A stretch of DNA of 64,000 nt from positions 1,116,001-1,180,000 of the forward strand of contig NZ_CP108488.1 of assembly GCF_035987325.1 (NCBI RefSeq). The letters are read 5' to 3'. A program made the translations under genes and the position numbers. Under the pieces are notes generated by a model that saw nothing but the letters and a program-made list of their open reading frames with translations, had not been told where the DNA came from and searched no databases. Positions 35,770 through 43,559 of the stretch are shown here, piece by piece. Each line of letters starts with the position of its first letter. Position 1 is the stretch's first letter. This stretch comes from Streptomyces sp. NBC_01244 (GTDB taxonomy: Bacteria; Actinomycetota; Actinomycetes; Streptomycetales; Streptomycetaceae).

Positions 35770-36228
35770 TCAGTAGGGGCCGTTGACGTTGTCGATGGAC
35801 CCGTAGCGGTGGGCTGCGTAATTGCACGCTGCCGAGATGTTGGCAATCGGGTCGTAGCTGTCCCACGAGGTGCCGGCCACGTGGTAGGCGCGGAAGGTCG
35901 GATCGATGACCTGCATGAGGCCCTTGGAGGGGATTCCTGCCTTGGCGTTCGAGTCCCAGAGGTTGATGGCGAAGACGTCACCGCTCGACTCGCGCATGAG
36001 GTTCCGGTAGATGCCGTCGTAGGTTCCGGGAATTCCGTTGTCCTTCATCACCAGCAGCGCGTGCTTGATCCAACCGTCAATTCGCTTTTCGTCGGCAGGT
36101 GCTGCGAATGCCTGGGCGGGCATGACCGCGTTGCTCACGACGAGGAGAAGCGCTGCTGCGGTGAGCCCGCCAGCGGCGCTTTTGCGTACTTTCGAAGTGA
36201 TTCTCCGTGCAAGGGCGGAAGGCGGCAT
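35770..36228 (-). CDS. Secreted SLT-domain lytic transglycosylase (copy A)
   Basis: 152 residues. AAGGA precedes ATG 36228. The signal peptide ends in AQAFAA. The lysozyme-like SLT fold reads [15 protein letters not shown] (catalytic Glu), [19 protein letters not shown] and [15 protein letters not shown]. It resembles the small Streptomyces wall lytic proteins involved in germination and sporulation. It lies 176 bases upstream of the Rpf-M23 gene on the same strand and has a near-identical copy at 54296-54754. A long conserved leader precedes both. Confidence 0.9.
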   Translation of the reverse strand: MPPSALARRITSKVRKSAAGGLTAAALLLVVSNAVMPAQAFAAPADEKRIDGWIKHALLVMKDNGIPGTYDGIYRNLMRESSGDVFAINLWDSNAKAGIPSKGLMQVIDPTFRAYHVAGTSWDSYDPIANISAACNYAAHRYGSIDNVNGPY

Positions 36229-36510
36229 GGCTTCGTCCTTCGGTAGATGCCGTGAGGGCGGAGATGTGGTCTTGGCTTTCCGTGCGCCATGAGCTGCCGC
36301 GTCCCGTGTCCGCTGCGCGTGGCCCGGCCGGCGGACCCGGAGCTTGTTGACGGGGGAAGCTGCCTGCGGTGCTGGGAGCTGACCAACCAGCCGACTCACA
36401 CCCGGGGGCGCCCACTGGGCAGGATTTCCACGGACGCTCGGCGGAGGTGTCCCGCTACCGCGGTCGGGCAGATCCGGTTCTGCCCCTGAGGTGCGGCGTA
36501 GGGTCCATCG
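36229..36510 (-). promoter_or_regulatory. Conserved structured 5' leader of SLT copy A (candidate c-di-AMP riboswitch)
   Basis: About 280 bases before the transglycosylase are strongly conserved in copy B (54755-55045), although they code for nothing. Shared pieces read leftward include GGGGCAGAACCGGATCTG (self-complementary), GTGGAAATCCTGCCCAGTG and GGTCAGCTC with a following CAGGC. The latter recalls the GTCAGCTAACC...AGGC end of ydaO-type elements known upstream of Streptomyces cell-wall hydrolases. The match is partial and the aptamer is not established. Confidence 0.35.
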
Positions 36511-36544
36511 GTCGTGGATCCACACTCGCCGGTCCACCCACCCC

Positions 36545-36680
36545 GCACAGCCGTAGTACTACCTGTTCGCTACCCGTACGTCCCACGTATTACCTGGAGT
36601 GCCTGATGGCAGGCTGTGGCAGCACGTTCCAGGCACTGGGTGGGAAGACCTACGCGGGCCGGGCCGCCTAGCCAGAGTCG
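36545..36680 (-). repeat. Displaced copy of the anti-sigma-gene promoter block
   Basis: Nearly the same sequence as 56642-56775, including the CAGGTAGTACTACGG box, a second CAGGTAATACG box and GGCAGCACGTTCCAGGCACT. At 56.6 kb it precedes an RsbW-like gene at 60 bases. Here that gene is absent and the block leads instead toward the SLT leader, so it is a promoter region left behind or captured. Confidence 0.6.
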
Positions 36681-36874
36681 TGATCGCCGGCGGCCGGAAA
36701 AGGATCACCACCCAGCGCCCCGGTCCTTGGCGTCGAGCGAGGAGACCTACGTCACCCCCGGCGACGAGTGCCGACTCCCCCGCTCCGTACGATCGGGAGG
36801 TGACGCGCCCACCGACCTCAACGATCGGCTGGGCGTCGGCTGCGACGGCGTGGAGCACCGTGCCGATGTGCACG

Positions 36875-36911
36875 CGAGTGAGGGCGGACGAATTTCGTCC
36901 GCCCTCACTCG
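36875..36911. terminator. Long perfect hairpin after the CAP-domain gene
   Basis: An 18-base arm beginning CGAGTGAGGGCGGACG pairs perfectly with its complement across a single central base, 29 bases past the leftward stop at 36940. Confidence 0.8.
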
Positions 36912-36939
36912 TCGTACGCCGGCTACGGAAGCGGCCGGA

Positions 36940-37680
36940 TCAGCGGGTGGCGCCGAAGTCCTGCGTCCAGTACTGACCGGGCTGCGCGAGACCGATGCCG
37001 ATCTCCTTGACGCCGCAGTCCAGGATGTTCCGCTTGTGGCCCGGGCTGTTCATCCAGCCCTCCATGACCTGGGCAGCGCTGGGGTAGCCGTACGCGACGT
37101 TCTCCGCGTACGTACGCCACTCGTACCCGGCACGGGTGATCCGCTGACCCGGATCGGATCCGTCCGAGCCCGTGTGGGACATGTTGGAGTGGGCCGCCAT
37201 GTCCTCGCTGTGGTCCTGCGCGGCCTTCGTCAGCTTCTCGTTCACGGTCACTACCGGGCACCCAACGGCGATACGTTCCTTGTTGACGAGCGCGAGGACC
37301 TCGGCCGAAGCACCGGAGGGTGCCGCGGAGTCCGAGGGCACGGAGGTCCCCGCCGGCTCGGCGGTCGGGTCCGTCGGCTGTTGCGACGGGGGCTCTGCAG
37401 GGGGTTCGGACTCGGCGACCGGCTCGGTGGGCTCCTCGGGGACCGGCGACTCGAAGATCTCGGCGGGAGCGTCAGTCAGGACCGGGACCTCCTCGCCCGG
37501 GTCGACGAAGGGGCCTCCGTGCCAGGGGTGGCCATCCTTCTGGGCCACGCCCGGCCGCATGGGGCCGGGGCCCTGCGGGCCGAAGCAAGCCATGGCCGTA
37601 CTGGGTACTGCGACGAGGGCCAGGACCCCGACAGCGACGGCTATCTTGCGGTGGTGCGTCCTCTTCCGGTGCTTCTTCAT
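36940..37680 (-). CDS. Secreted CAP/SCP-domain protein
   Basis: 246 residues from ATG 37680 with GTGAGG upstream. A basic N-terminus leads into a signal peptide ending STAMA. A long Pro/Glu-rich linker (about 55-120) precedes a CAP domain with LALVNKERIAVGCPVVTVNE, AAQDHSEDMAAHSNMSHTG, YAENVAYGYPSAAQVMEGW and GHKRNILDCGVKEIGIGL. The YkwD-like CAP family is extracellular with mostly unknown activity. It forms its own unit, ended by the hairpin at 36875. Confidence 0.88.
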   Translation of the reverse strand: MKKHRKRTHHRKIAVAVGVLALVAVPSTAMACFGPQGPGPMRPGVAQKDGHPWHGGPFVDPGEEVPVLTDAPAEIFESPVPEEPTEPVAESEPPAEPPSQQPTDPTAEPAGTSVPSDSAAPSGASAEVLALVNKERIAVGCPVVTVNEKLTKAAQDHSEDMAAHSNMSHTGSDGSDPGQRITRAGYEWRTYAENVAYGYPSAAQVMEGWMNSPGHKRNILDCGVKEIGIGLAQPGQYWTQDFGATR

Positions 37681-38393
37681 GCGGGACCTCACTCGGTGAT
37701 CGCGAAGCTCCCGGCGCCTGACCGTGAAGGCGCCGTAGGAAGCGCCATTCTCAGGAGCCGCCGACGGCCTGACAAGCCCCCGCCGACCGGTCGCGCAGGA
37801 GGGTGCGGGACGCATCTTGAAATGGCCGAAAGATCGTGCATTCCCTGGTCGAGGCCACTGGGGCACGCGACTGACTCACCGCCAGAACCAATCCCCGTCA
37901 GCCGTGTTGAAGCAAGGGAAAGAGGAGTCTGGCATTCCGTTTCCAGTGGAGTGCGGCAGATCGATGCCAATAGGTACATACCGCCAAATATCTGTAGGCA
38001 GACGATCGCTGCTGGGCACGGAAGCGCCATGTCGCCAGTGACCCATATCACGGCTCCGGGGAGGAATCGGACGGCACCGTACCCACGCGCCAGTGCCCGC
38101 GCTCGTCGGGCGGGGACGTCGGGCCCATGAGGTGGTGGCTCCGGAGAAGACAAGGGTGGAGCCCCGCGCCTCGGGCCACGTTCGATGACGGGTGCGACCT
38201 GGAGAGGGGGCAAGCGGCCACGCACTACACCAGCCAGGGACTCGGACCAGAACTGCGGTAAGCCTGCCCCAGTTCACGCCGCCCAACACCATCTCGACGG
38301 CAGTGCGCGCGGTGACCGCCGCTCGGACCGGCAGGCTGGCGTGGGGAGTTCAGCCGAGGGAAGCGGCCCCGATGAGGGGGCCACGGCCTGACT
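37681..38393. other. Gap with no supported gene
   Basis: The right part of this region, near 38040-38390, is very GC rich. A less GC-rich stretch at 37900-38000 (AATAGGTACATACCGCC) may hold a promoter. No frame shows protein-like composition with a ribosome site. Confidence 0.4.
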
Positions 38394-39194
38394 TCAGCGG
38401 GTCGGGCGTCTTCCCCGGCCGTTCCAGGCACGTGCGGTGAGGGCGATCGAGCCGTCGGCCCCGGTGGGAAGGTCGGCGCGCAGACGCTCTCGCAACGCGT
38501 CCTGCCCCTTCGGCGGCAGTGAAGCGAGGTACGCAGGTGCGGGCCCTTGCCCGCCCAGGAACGGGGCCCAGTAATCGTCGAAGCCCCTGAAGCGTGTGGG
38601 GATGTTGATCTCGTCGACCTCCACGTCCGTCAGCCAGGCAGACCGCAGCAGCTCGGCCAGTGGCCCGGGCGCGCACAAGGGGAACCGGAGGGCCTCGTCC
38701 AGCTCCCGGCTGTCCGCGTCCAGGGAGACGGCGGCATCCCAGAAGGAGCGGATGAGTTCCACGCCTCCCCGTGTGTAGTCCCAGAGGTACGCGGCGACCG
38801 TGCCACCAGGGTGCACGATGCGGGCCATCTCGGCGACGGCCCGCTCGGGAACGGGGACGAAGTTGAGGACCAGCCCGCTGACCGCCACCGACGCCAGGCC
38901 GTCCGGGAACGGCAGCCTCGTCGCATCGCCGCGTACGAACCGAGCCCGGGAATCCGTGACGTGCCGGCGGGCGTACCGGACGTAGCCGTCCGACGGGTCG
39001 GCTCCCACCACCCGCTCGGGGCCCGCCACATCCAGGATCGCCTGCGTGACGGCACCCGTACCGCAGCCGATGTCCCGCCAGTCGCCGCCCGGGGCGACGT
39101 CCAGCCGGCGGACGCACTCCAGCGCCACCTGTCGGCTCCACCGCCCGATGTACGGCTCGTAGGCTTCCCCTTCGCCCCACACCGTGGTGCCCAC
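38394..39194 (-). CDS. Class I SAM-dependent methyltransferase
   Basis: 266 residues. GTG 39194 with GGAG four bases upstream and only seven bases after the FAD-oxidoreductase stop. Motif I WRDIGCGTGAVTQAIL, acidic loop VVGADPSDGYVRYARR, DATRLPFPDGLASVAVSGLV and VHPGGTVAAYLWDY fit ubiquinone/menaquinone-type small-molecule methyltransferases. Probably co-transcribed with the oxidoreductase. The substrate is unknown. Confidence 0.85.
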   Translation of the reverse strand: MGTTVWGEGEAYEPYIGRWSRQVALECVRRLDVAPGGDWRDIGCGTGAVTQAILDVAGPERVVGADPSDGYVRYARRHVTDSRARFVRGDATRLPFPDGLASVAVSGLVLNFVPVPERAVAEMARIVHPGGTVAAYLWDYTRGGVELIRSFWDAAVSLDADSRELDEALRFPLCAPGPLAELLRSAWLTDVEVDEINIPTRFRGFDDYWAPFLGGQGPAPAYLASLPPKGQDALRERLRADLPTGADGSIALTARAWNGRGRRPTR

Positions 39195-39201
39195 CGCTCC
39201 A

Positions 39202-40578
39202 CTAGGGCTTGATGTTCTGGTTCAGGTGGAAGAGGTTGCCCGGGTCGTACGTGCCCTTGACCTGGACCAAGCGGTCGTAATTGCCCTTGTAGTTGGCGCG
39301 GATGCGGTCCTGGTCGTCGTCCGCCATGAAGTTGACGTAGCCACCCTCCTCCGAGTGCGGGGCGGTGGCCCCGTAGTAGTCGCGGACCCAGGCGGTGTTG
39401 GCCTCGTTGTCGGCGGGGTCCGGCCACATGCCCGCGATGACGGTGGCGAAGGAGGCGTCCCGGTAGGCGAAGGCCGTCGCGTCCGGGGCAACGCGGTGGC
39501 AGGCACCGTTGATCGGGTAGATGTGGACCGTCGAGTTCACGGCGGGCACCCGGGGGCCGTGCACCAGGTGCGCCGCGATCGCGTCGTCACTCAGCTCCGT
39601 CACGAAGTTGGCCTTCCAGTAGTGCTGGAGACCGGGCGGCACCAGCGCGTCGAAGGCGCTGTTCAACGCGGGATACGGCATCACGCCGACGTGCTCCGCG
39701 ACCACCGGGGCGAAGTCGTGGAAGGGCTGGAGGGCCCGCTCGCCCTCCTCGACCGGGCCCGCCCAGCACGACACCATCAGGATGAAGGTGTCGCCGTGCC
39801 GGTCCTCCGGGATGAACGGCAGCGGCGGGGCGATCTGGAAGGCCGGGAACCCGCCGAGCTGCTCCGGCGCGTCGGCGATGAAGTCCCGGTAGGCGCGCAG
39901 CACGGCGCCGGCGCTGTCCAGTTCGTAGAGGATCGGCCCGCCGTAGATGTTCTTGACGGGGCTGAGCCGGAATTCGAGGGAGGTCACCGCGCCGAAGTTG
40001 CCACCACCGCCGCGCAGTGCCCAGAAGAGGTCCTCGTGCTCCTGCTCGCTGGCCACGACGAGCTGTCCGTCCGCCGTCACCACATCGGCCGAGACCAGGT
40101 TGTCGCAGCTCAGGCCCAGTCCACGGTCGAGGTAGCCGATGCCGCCGCCGAGGGTGAGGCCGCCGACGCCGGTGGTGGAGATGATCCCGCCGGTCGTCGC
40201 CAGGCCGAAGGCGTGGGTGGCCGCGTTGAAGTCGCCCCAGGTCGCGCCGCCCTCGGCGCGCGCCGTCCGCCGTACGGGGTCGACGCGGACGCCGCGCATC
40301 GCGGACAGGTCGGCGACCACGCCGTCGTCGCAGGTGCCGAAGCCGGGCACGCTGTGCCCGCCTCCCCGGACCGCAAGGTCGAGCCCGTTCTCCCGGGCGA
40401 AGTCGACGGCCGCCATGACATCGCCGGCATTGACGCAGCGCACGACGACGGCCGGCCGTCTGTCGATCATGGCGTTGTAGACCGTGCGGGCTTCGTCGTA
40501 AGCCTCGTCCCCCGGAGTGACGACGGCGCCGCGCACCCTTTCGGTCAGCTGGTCCAGAGTGAGGTTGCCCATGGCCAT
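39202..40578 (-). CDS. FAD-linked oxidoreductase, berberine-bridge-enzyme type
   Basis: 458 residues. GAGGAG precedes the ATG. The FAD_binding_4 domain has AVRGGGHSVPGFGTCDDG with His75 as the probable covalent flavin ligand, then ATTGGIISTTGVGGLTLGGG and SADVVTADG. The C-terminal BBE motif includes YYGATAPHSEEGGYVNFM and DPGNLFHLNQNI. In bicovalent enzymes a Cys occurs before the TxGVGG segment; here none is seen, so attachment is probably through His only. With the methyltransferase and upstream PadR it could modify a secondary metabolite. Confidence 0.9.
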   Translation of the reverse strand: MAMGNLTLDQLTERVRGAVVTPGDEAYDEARTVYNAMIDRRPAVVVRCVNAGDVMAAVDFARENGLDLAVRGGGHSVPGFGTCDDGVVADLSAMRGVRVDPVRRTARAEGGATWGDFNAATHAFGLATTGGIISTTGVGGLTLGGGIGYLDRGLGLSCDNLVSADVVTADGQLVVASEQEHEDLFWALRGGGGNFGAVTSLEFRLSPVKNIYGGPILYELDSAGAVLRAYRDFIADAPEQLGGFPAFQIAPPLPFIPEDRHGDTFILMVSCWAGPVEEGERALQPFHDFAPVVAEHVGVMPYPALNSAFDALVPPGLQHYWKANFVTELSDDAIAAHLVHGPRVPAVNSTVHIYPINGACHRVAPDATAFAYRDASFATVIAGMWPDPADNEANTAWVRDYYGATAPHSEEGGYVNFMADDDQDRIRANYKGNYDRLVQVKGTYDPGNLFHLNQNIKP

Positions 40579-40704
40579 CGCTCCTCTTGCCCCGGCTCGG
40601 GACGGTGTGACCTCCAGCGAGCTCCGGGACTACCCGCCGGCGTATAGGCCCTCAATTCACGCTACGCCGCTTGGGTGGAGCGGCAATCTGAACCCCCGGA
40701 CCCC

Positions 40705-41346
40705 TCAGGCCTTGCCCGTGGCGCTCCAGCTCGCTCGCCGAACGATCTCGGCCAGCTCCCGGGGGTCGGGGGCGGCGTCCGCGGGCTCGTCGGGCCACTG
40801 CTCGACGATGGTGGTGGCCCAGTCGGCCCAGGTGGCGACGAGCCGGTAGTAGTCGGTGAGGAAGCGGCCGACGAGCAAGGTCTGGGCGGCCCGCTCCGGG
40901 AAGGGGGCCTCGCCGGCGAGATGGGCGTGCGCGGTCGCGGCGTTGCCCTGGTTGCGCTCTTCGGCCCAGGCCCGGGCACCGCGGAGGGTGGCCAGGGTGT
41001 CGGCGCTGGTGCCGGAGTCCGCGAAGAACACCTTCAGGAGCTGTTCGGACTCCAGGACCGGCCCGGCGCTCGGCTCGGGCAGCCAGTCGGCCAGCGCGCG
41101 CCGCCCCTCGGCGGTGATGCTGTACACGGTGCGCGGCCGCCGTCCGACCGCTTCTCGCGTCGCCTCGGCCAGGCCGCGGCGGACGAGCTTCTTCGGCTCC
41201 TCGTACAGCTTGCTCTGGGCCCGGGGCCAGATGCGGCCCAGGCTCCGGTCCATCTGCCGTGCGAGCTCGTACGTGCTCCAGGGCCGGACGGAGAGCAGGC
41301 CGAGGATCGCGTACGACGTGGTGGTGAGCGCCGGGTCCATTGACAT
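40705..41346 (-). CDS. PadR-family transcriptional regulator
   Basis: 213 residues, start at ATG 41346. The winged-helix domain reads TTTSYAILGLLSVRPWSTYELARQMDRSL, given here by its key parts YAILGLLSV and STYELARQM, followed by KLYEEPKKLVRRGLAEA and RTVYSITAEGRRALADWL. A helical dimerisation tail follows. It sits upstream of the FAD enzyme on the same strand and divergent from the methyltransferase at 41417, separated by a perfect 10-base-arm dyad that is its likely operator. Confidence 0.88.
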   Translation of the reverse strand: MSMDPALTTTSYAILGLLSVRPWSTYELARQMDRSLGRIWPRAQSKLYEEPKKLVRRGLAEATREAVGRRPRTVYSITAEGRRALADWLPEPSAGPVLESEQLLKVFFADSGTSADTLATLRGARAWAEERNQGNAATAHAHLAGEAPFPERAAQTLLVGRFLTDYYRLVATWADWATTIVEQWPDEPADAAPDPRELAEIVRRASWSATGKA

Positions 41347-41370
41347 CGCCAGCCTTGAGGCGTATTCCGG

Positions 41371-41393
41371 AAATAGTCCCTTTGGGACTATTT
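41371..41393. promoter_or_regulatory. Perfect dyad AAATAGTCCC-TTT-GGGACTATTT, likely PadR operator
   Basis: Ten-base arms, three-base spacer, in the 70-base divergent gap. A TTGACA element begins at its right edge (41393-41398). Occupation would block both the padR and the methyltransferase promoters. Confidence 0.75.
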
Positions 41394-41416
41394 TGACAGC
41401 ATAGGCGGTAGTGGTC

Positions 41417-42268
41417 ATGATCAGCACTCTTCGGGTCGATCCCGCCAACACCGAACAGGCCCGTGCCTGGGACGGCCAGGAAGGCGCCTACTGGGCGGAA
41501 CACGCCGATCGGTACGACCGGGCGATCCGCGCCCATCGCCCGCACCTCCTCGCCGCGGCCGGCATGTCCGCCACCGACCAGGTGCTGGACATCGGCTGCG
41601 GCACCGGCCAGACCACCCGCGACGCCGCGCTACGGGCGAGCGGCGGGCGGGCCCTGGGCGTGGACCTGTCGGCGGCGATGCTGCGGGTGGCACGGCAGCG
41701 CGCGGCCGCCGAAGGACTGCACAACGCCGAGTTCGTCCAGGCCGACGCCCAGGTCCACCCCTTCCCCGCCGCGGCGTTCGACGTGGCCGTCAGCCGCACC
41801 GGGACGATGTTCTTCGCCGACCCGGTCGCTGCCTTCCGCAACATCGCCGGCGCGCTGCGGCCCGGCGGACGCCTCGTCCAACTGGTCTGGCAGGCACCGG
41901 CGGACAACGAGTGGTTCCTCTCGTTCACCCGGGCCCTGGCCGCCGGACGCTCGCTGCCCACACCCTCGCCCGGCGCTCCCGGACCGTTCGGGCTCGCCGA
42001 CCCGGATCGGGTCCGGGCCATCCTCAAGACCGCCGGCTTCACCGACATCGAGCTGGAACCCCACAGCGAGGCGATGTGGTTCGGCGAGGACGCCGACGAC
42101 GCGGAGCGGTTCATACTCGGCATGCTCGGCTGGATGCTCGACGGACTCGACGACGCGGGCCGGCGGCGCGCCATCGACGACCTGAGTGCCACCCTCACCG
42201 CCCACGAAACCGCCGGCGGCGTCCACTACGCCTCGGCGACCTGGACCATCCGGGCGACCCGCCCGTGA
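41417..42268 (+). CDS. Class I SAM-dependent methyltransferase
   Basis: 283 residues from ATG 41417 (a GTG six bases earlier is possible; neither has a strong ribosome site, so translation may be leaderless). Motif I VLDIGCGTGQTTRDAAL, ALGVDLSAAMLRVARQRA, FPAAAFDVAVSRTGTMFF and LRPGGRLVQLVWQ are clear. Divergent from padR and coupled to the YCII gene by a GTGA overlap. It is probably controlled by the PadR protein. Substrate unknown. Confidence 0.88.
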   Translation: MISTLRVDPANTEQARAWDGQEGAYWAEHADRYDRAIRAHRPHLLAAAGMSATDQVLDIGCGTGQTTRDAALRASGGRALGVDLSAAMLRVARQRAAAEGLHNAEFVQADAQVHPFPAAAFDVAVSRTGTMFFADPVAAFRNIAGALRPGGRLVQLVWQAPADNEWFLSFTRALAAGRSLPTPSPGAPGPFGLADPDRVRAILKTAGFTDIELEPHSEAMWFGEDADDAERFILGMLGWMLDGLDDAGRRRAIDDLSATLTAHETAGGVHYASATWTIRATRP

Positions 42269-42900
42269 CGCTCCGGCGGGAGGGAAAGGGAAAGACCCTG
42301 AGCCTGTTCGCCGTCACCCGTGAAGCCGGTCCGAGCTGGATCGATGGCCAAGGCTCCTTCGAGCAGCCTGCTGTGAAGGACCACGCCGCTTTCATGGACA
42401 GCCTCGCGGACGAGGGCGTCGTACTGTTCGCCGGCCCGCTCGCCGCCAGCGGGCACGACCACATCCGAGCCCTTCTGATCGCGAAGGCCTCCGACGAGGC
42501 CGTCGTGCGCGGCCGTCTCGCCGGCGATCCCTGGGAACTCACACATCGAGTGGTGACCACGAGTGTCGAGCCGTGGAATCTGCTCGTCGGCGCAGAGCGA
42601 CTCGGCACCCCACAGCCCATGACTCGACAGATCGGCCGGCGGTTCCTGGACACCGACTGCAAGGGCCCGTCTCACCAGAGGCGCGGACGGGCTGGCCAAC
42701 CTCCTACGGCATCCTGGGGCGGGTCGTGCACTCGAATTTACTCACCGCGGCGCGCCAGCCAACACCCAGTGCTAAACGGGCCCGAGAGGCGGAACTCAGC
42801 CTGCTTCTCCGCCCTTCCGCTTCGCCTCCCGCGACAGCGCCCAACCCAGGGAACGGTCGGGAACAATCCACGGGATGGGCAACCGCTGGCCACCCGGTGA
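42265..42900 (+). CDS. YCII-domain protein with an anomalous C-terminal extension
   Basis: 211 residues in the open frame; GTG overlaps the methyltransferase stop. Residues 12-110 are YCII-like (LSLFAVTREAGPSW, FMDSLADEGVVLFAGPLA, ALLIAKASDEAVVRGRLAGD, WELTHRVVTTSVEPWNLL). After about residue 135 the composition turns to Arg/Pro-rich, non-conserved sequence leading toward an IS256 remnant. The natural stop was probably lost by rearrangement. YCII proteins are small putative enzymes, some dehydrochlorinase-like. Confidence 0.7.
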   Translation: MTLRREGKGKTLSLFAVTREAGPSWIDGQGSFEQPAVKDHAAFMDSLADEGVVLFAGPLAASGHDHIRALLIAKASDEAVVRGRLAGDPWELTHRVVTTSVEPWNLLVGAERLGTPQPMTRQIGRRFLDTDCKGPSHQRRGRAGQPPTASWGGSCTRIYSPRRASQHPVLNGPERRNSACFSALPLRLPRQRPTQGTVGNNPRDGQPLATR

Positions 42901-42972
42901 GCCACGTCCCCGACAGCTCGTCCGCGCGCACAACAAGAGCTTCACGGGCGAGTTCACAGGATCAACTCGGCT

Positions 42973-43173
42973 ATGACCGGCACGATCCTGCGGGCAACGC
43001 CGCTGGATCGCCAGGGAGCGTTCGAACCGCAGATCGTCAAGAAGCGTCAGCGTCGGCTGACGGGCGTCGACGAGATCGTCCTGTCGCTCTGCGCGAAGGG
43101 CCTGACCCACGACGGGATCTCCCCCACCTGGCCGAGGTCTACGGAGCCGAGGTCTCCATGACCACCCGCTGGT
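42973..43173 (+). mobile_element. IS256-family transposase fragment
   Basis: GAFEPQIVKKRQRRLTGVDE and IVLSLCAKGLTHDGIS match the N-terminal region of mutator-type transposases. After one frame change the sequence continues HLAEVYGAEVSMTTRW and stops at 43173. Both ends of the gene are missing. Confidence 0.7.
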
Positions 43174-43559
43174 GATTCAGCAAGCGCAAGCGGCAGAACC
43201 CGTCCGTCGCCGGGACCTACTGGGCCTTTGCCGAGCACACCAACCGCGAGGCACCCCAAAGCCCTCGAGCAGCCCACGCCGACCTCGCCGATCTGAACAA
43301 CGGTGACCTCCCCAACCCGCTTTCGGGGCCAGAGTCAGGTCCGGCTGCGGGCCGCCGGGGCGGGCCGGAGCTGAACGGCTGCTGTGATCATCGGGGCTCC
43401 CGGGACGGTGCGGGTGACTCCCTGCTGCTCCACCCAGGTGGCTCTGCGGGGCGCGTACACCGGCGCCGCGTACCGCCAGCGGTCTCCCCGCGTACTCGGT
43501 GGCACCAGTGGTGCGGGGCGTGCGTTGACGCAGTGGCTGGACGTACTAACGTGCCGGAT
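43174..43559. other. Gap of unassigned debris
   Basis: A frame reading RQNPSVAGTYWAFAEHTN and ADLADLNNGDL is protein-like for about 50 residues but has no start and no recognised family. The rest leads into the LAL gene without a clear promoter. Confidence 0.35.
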
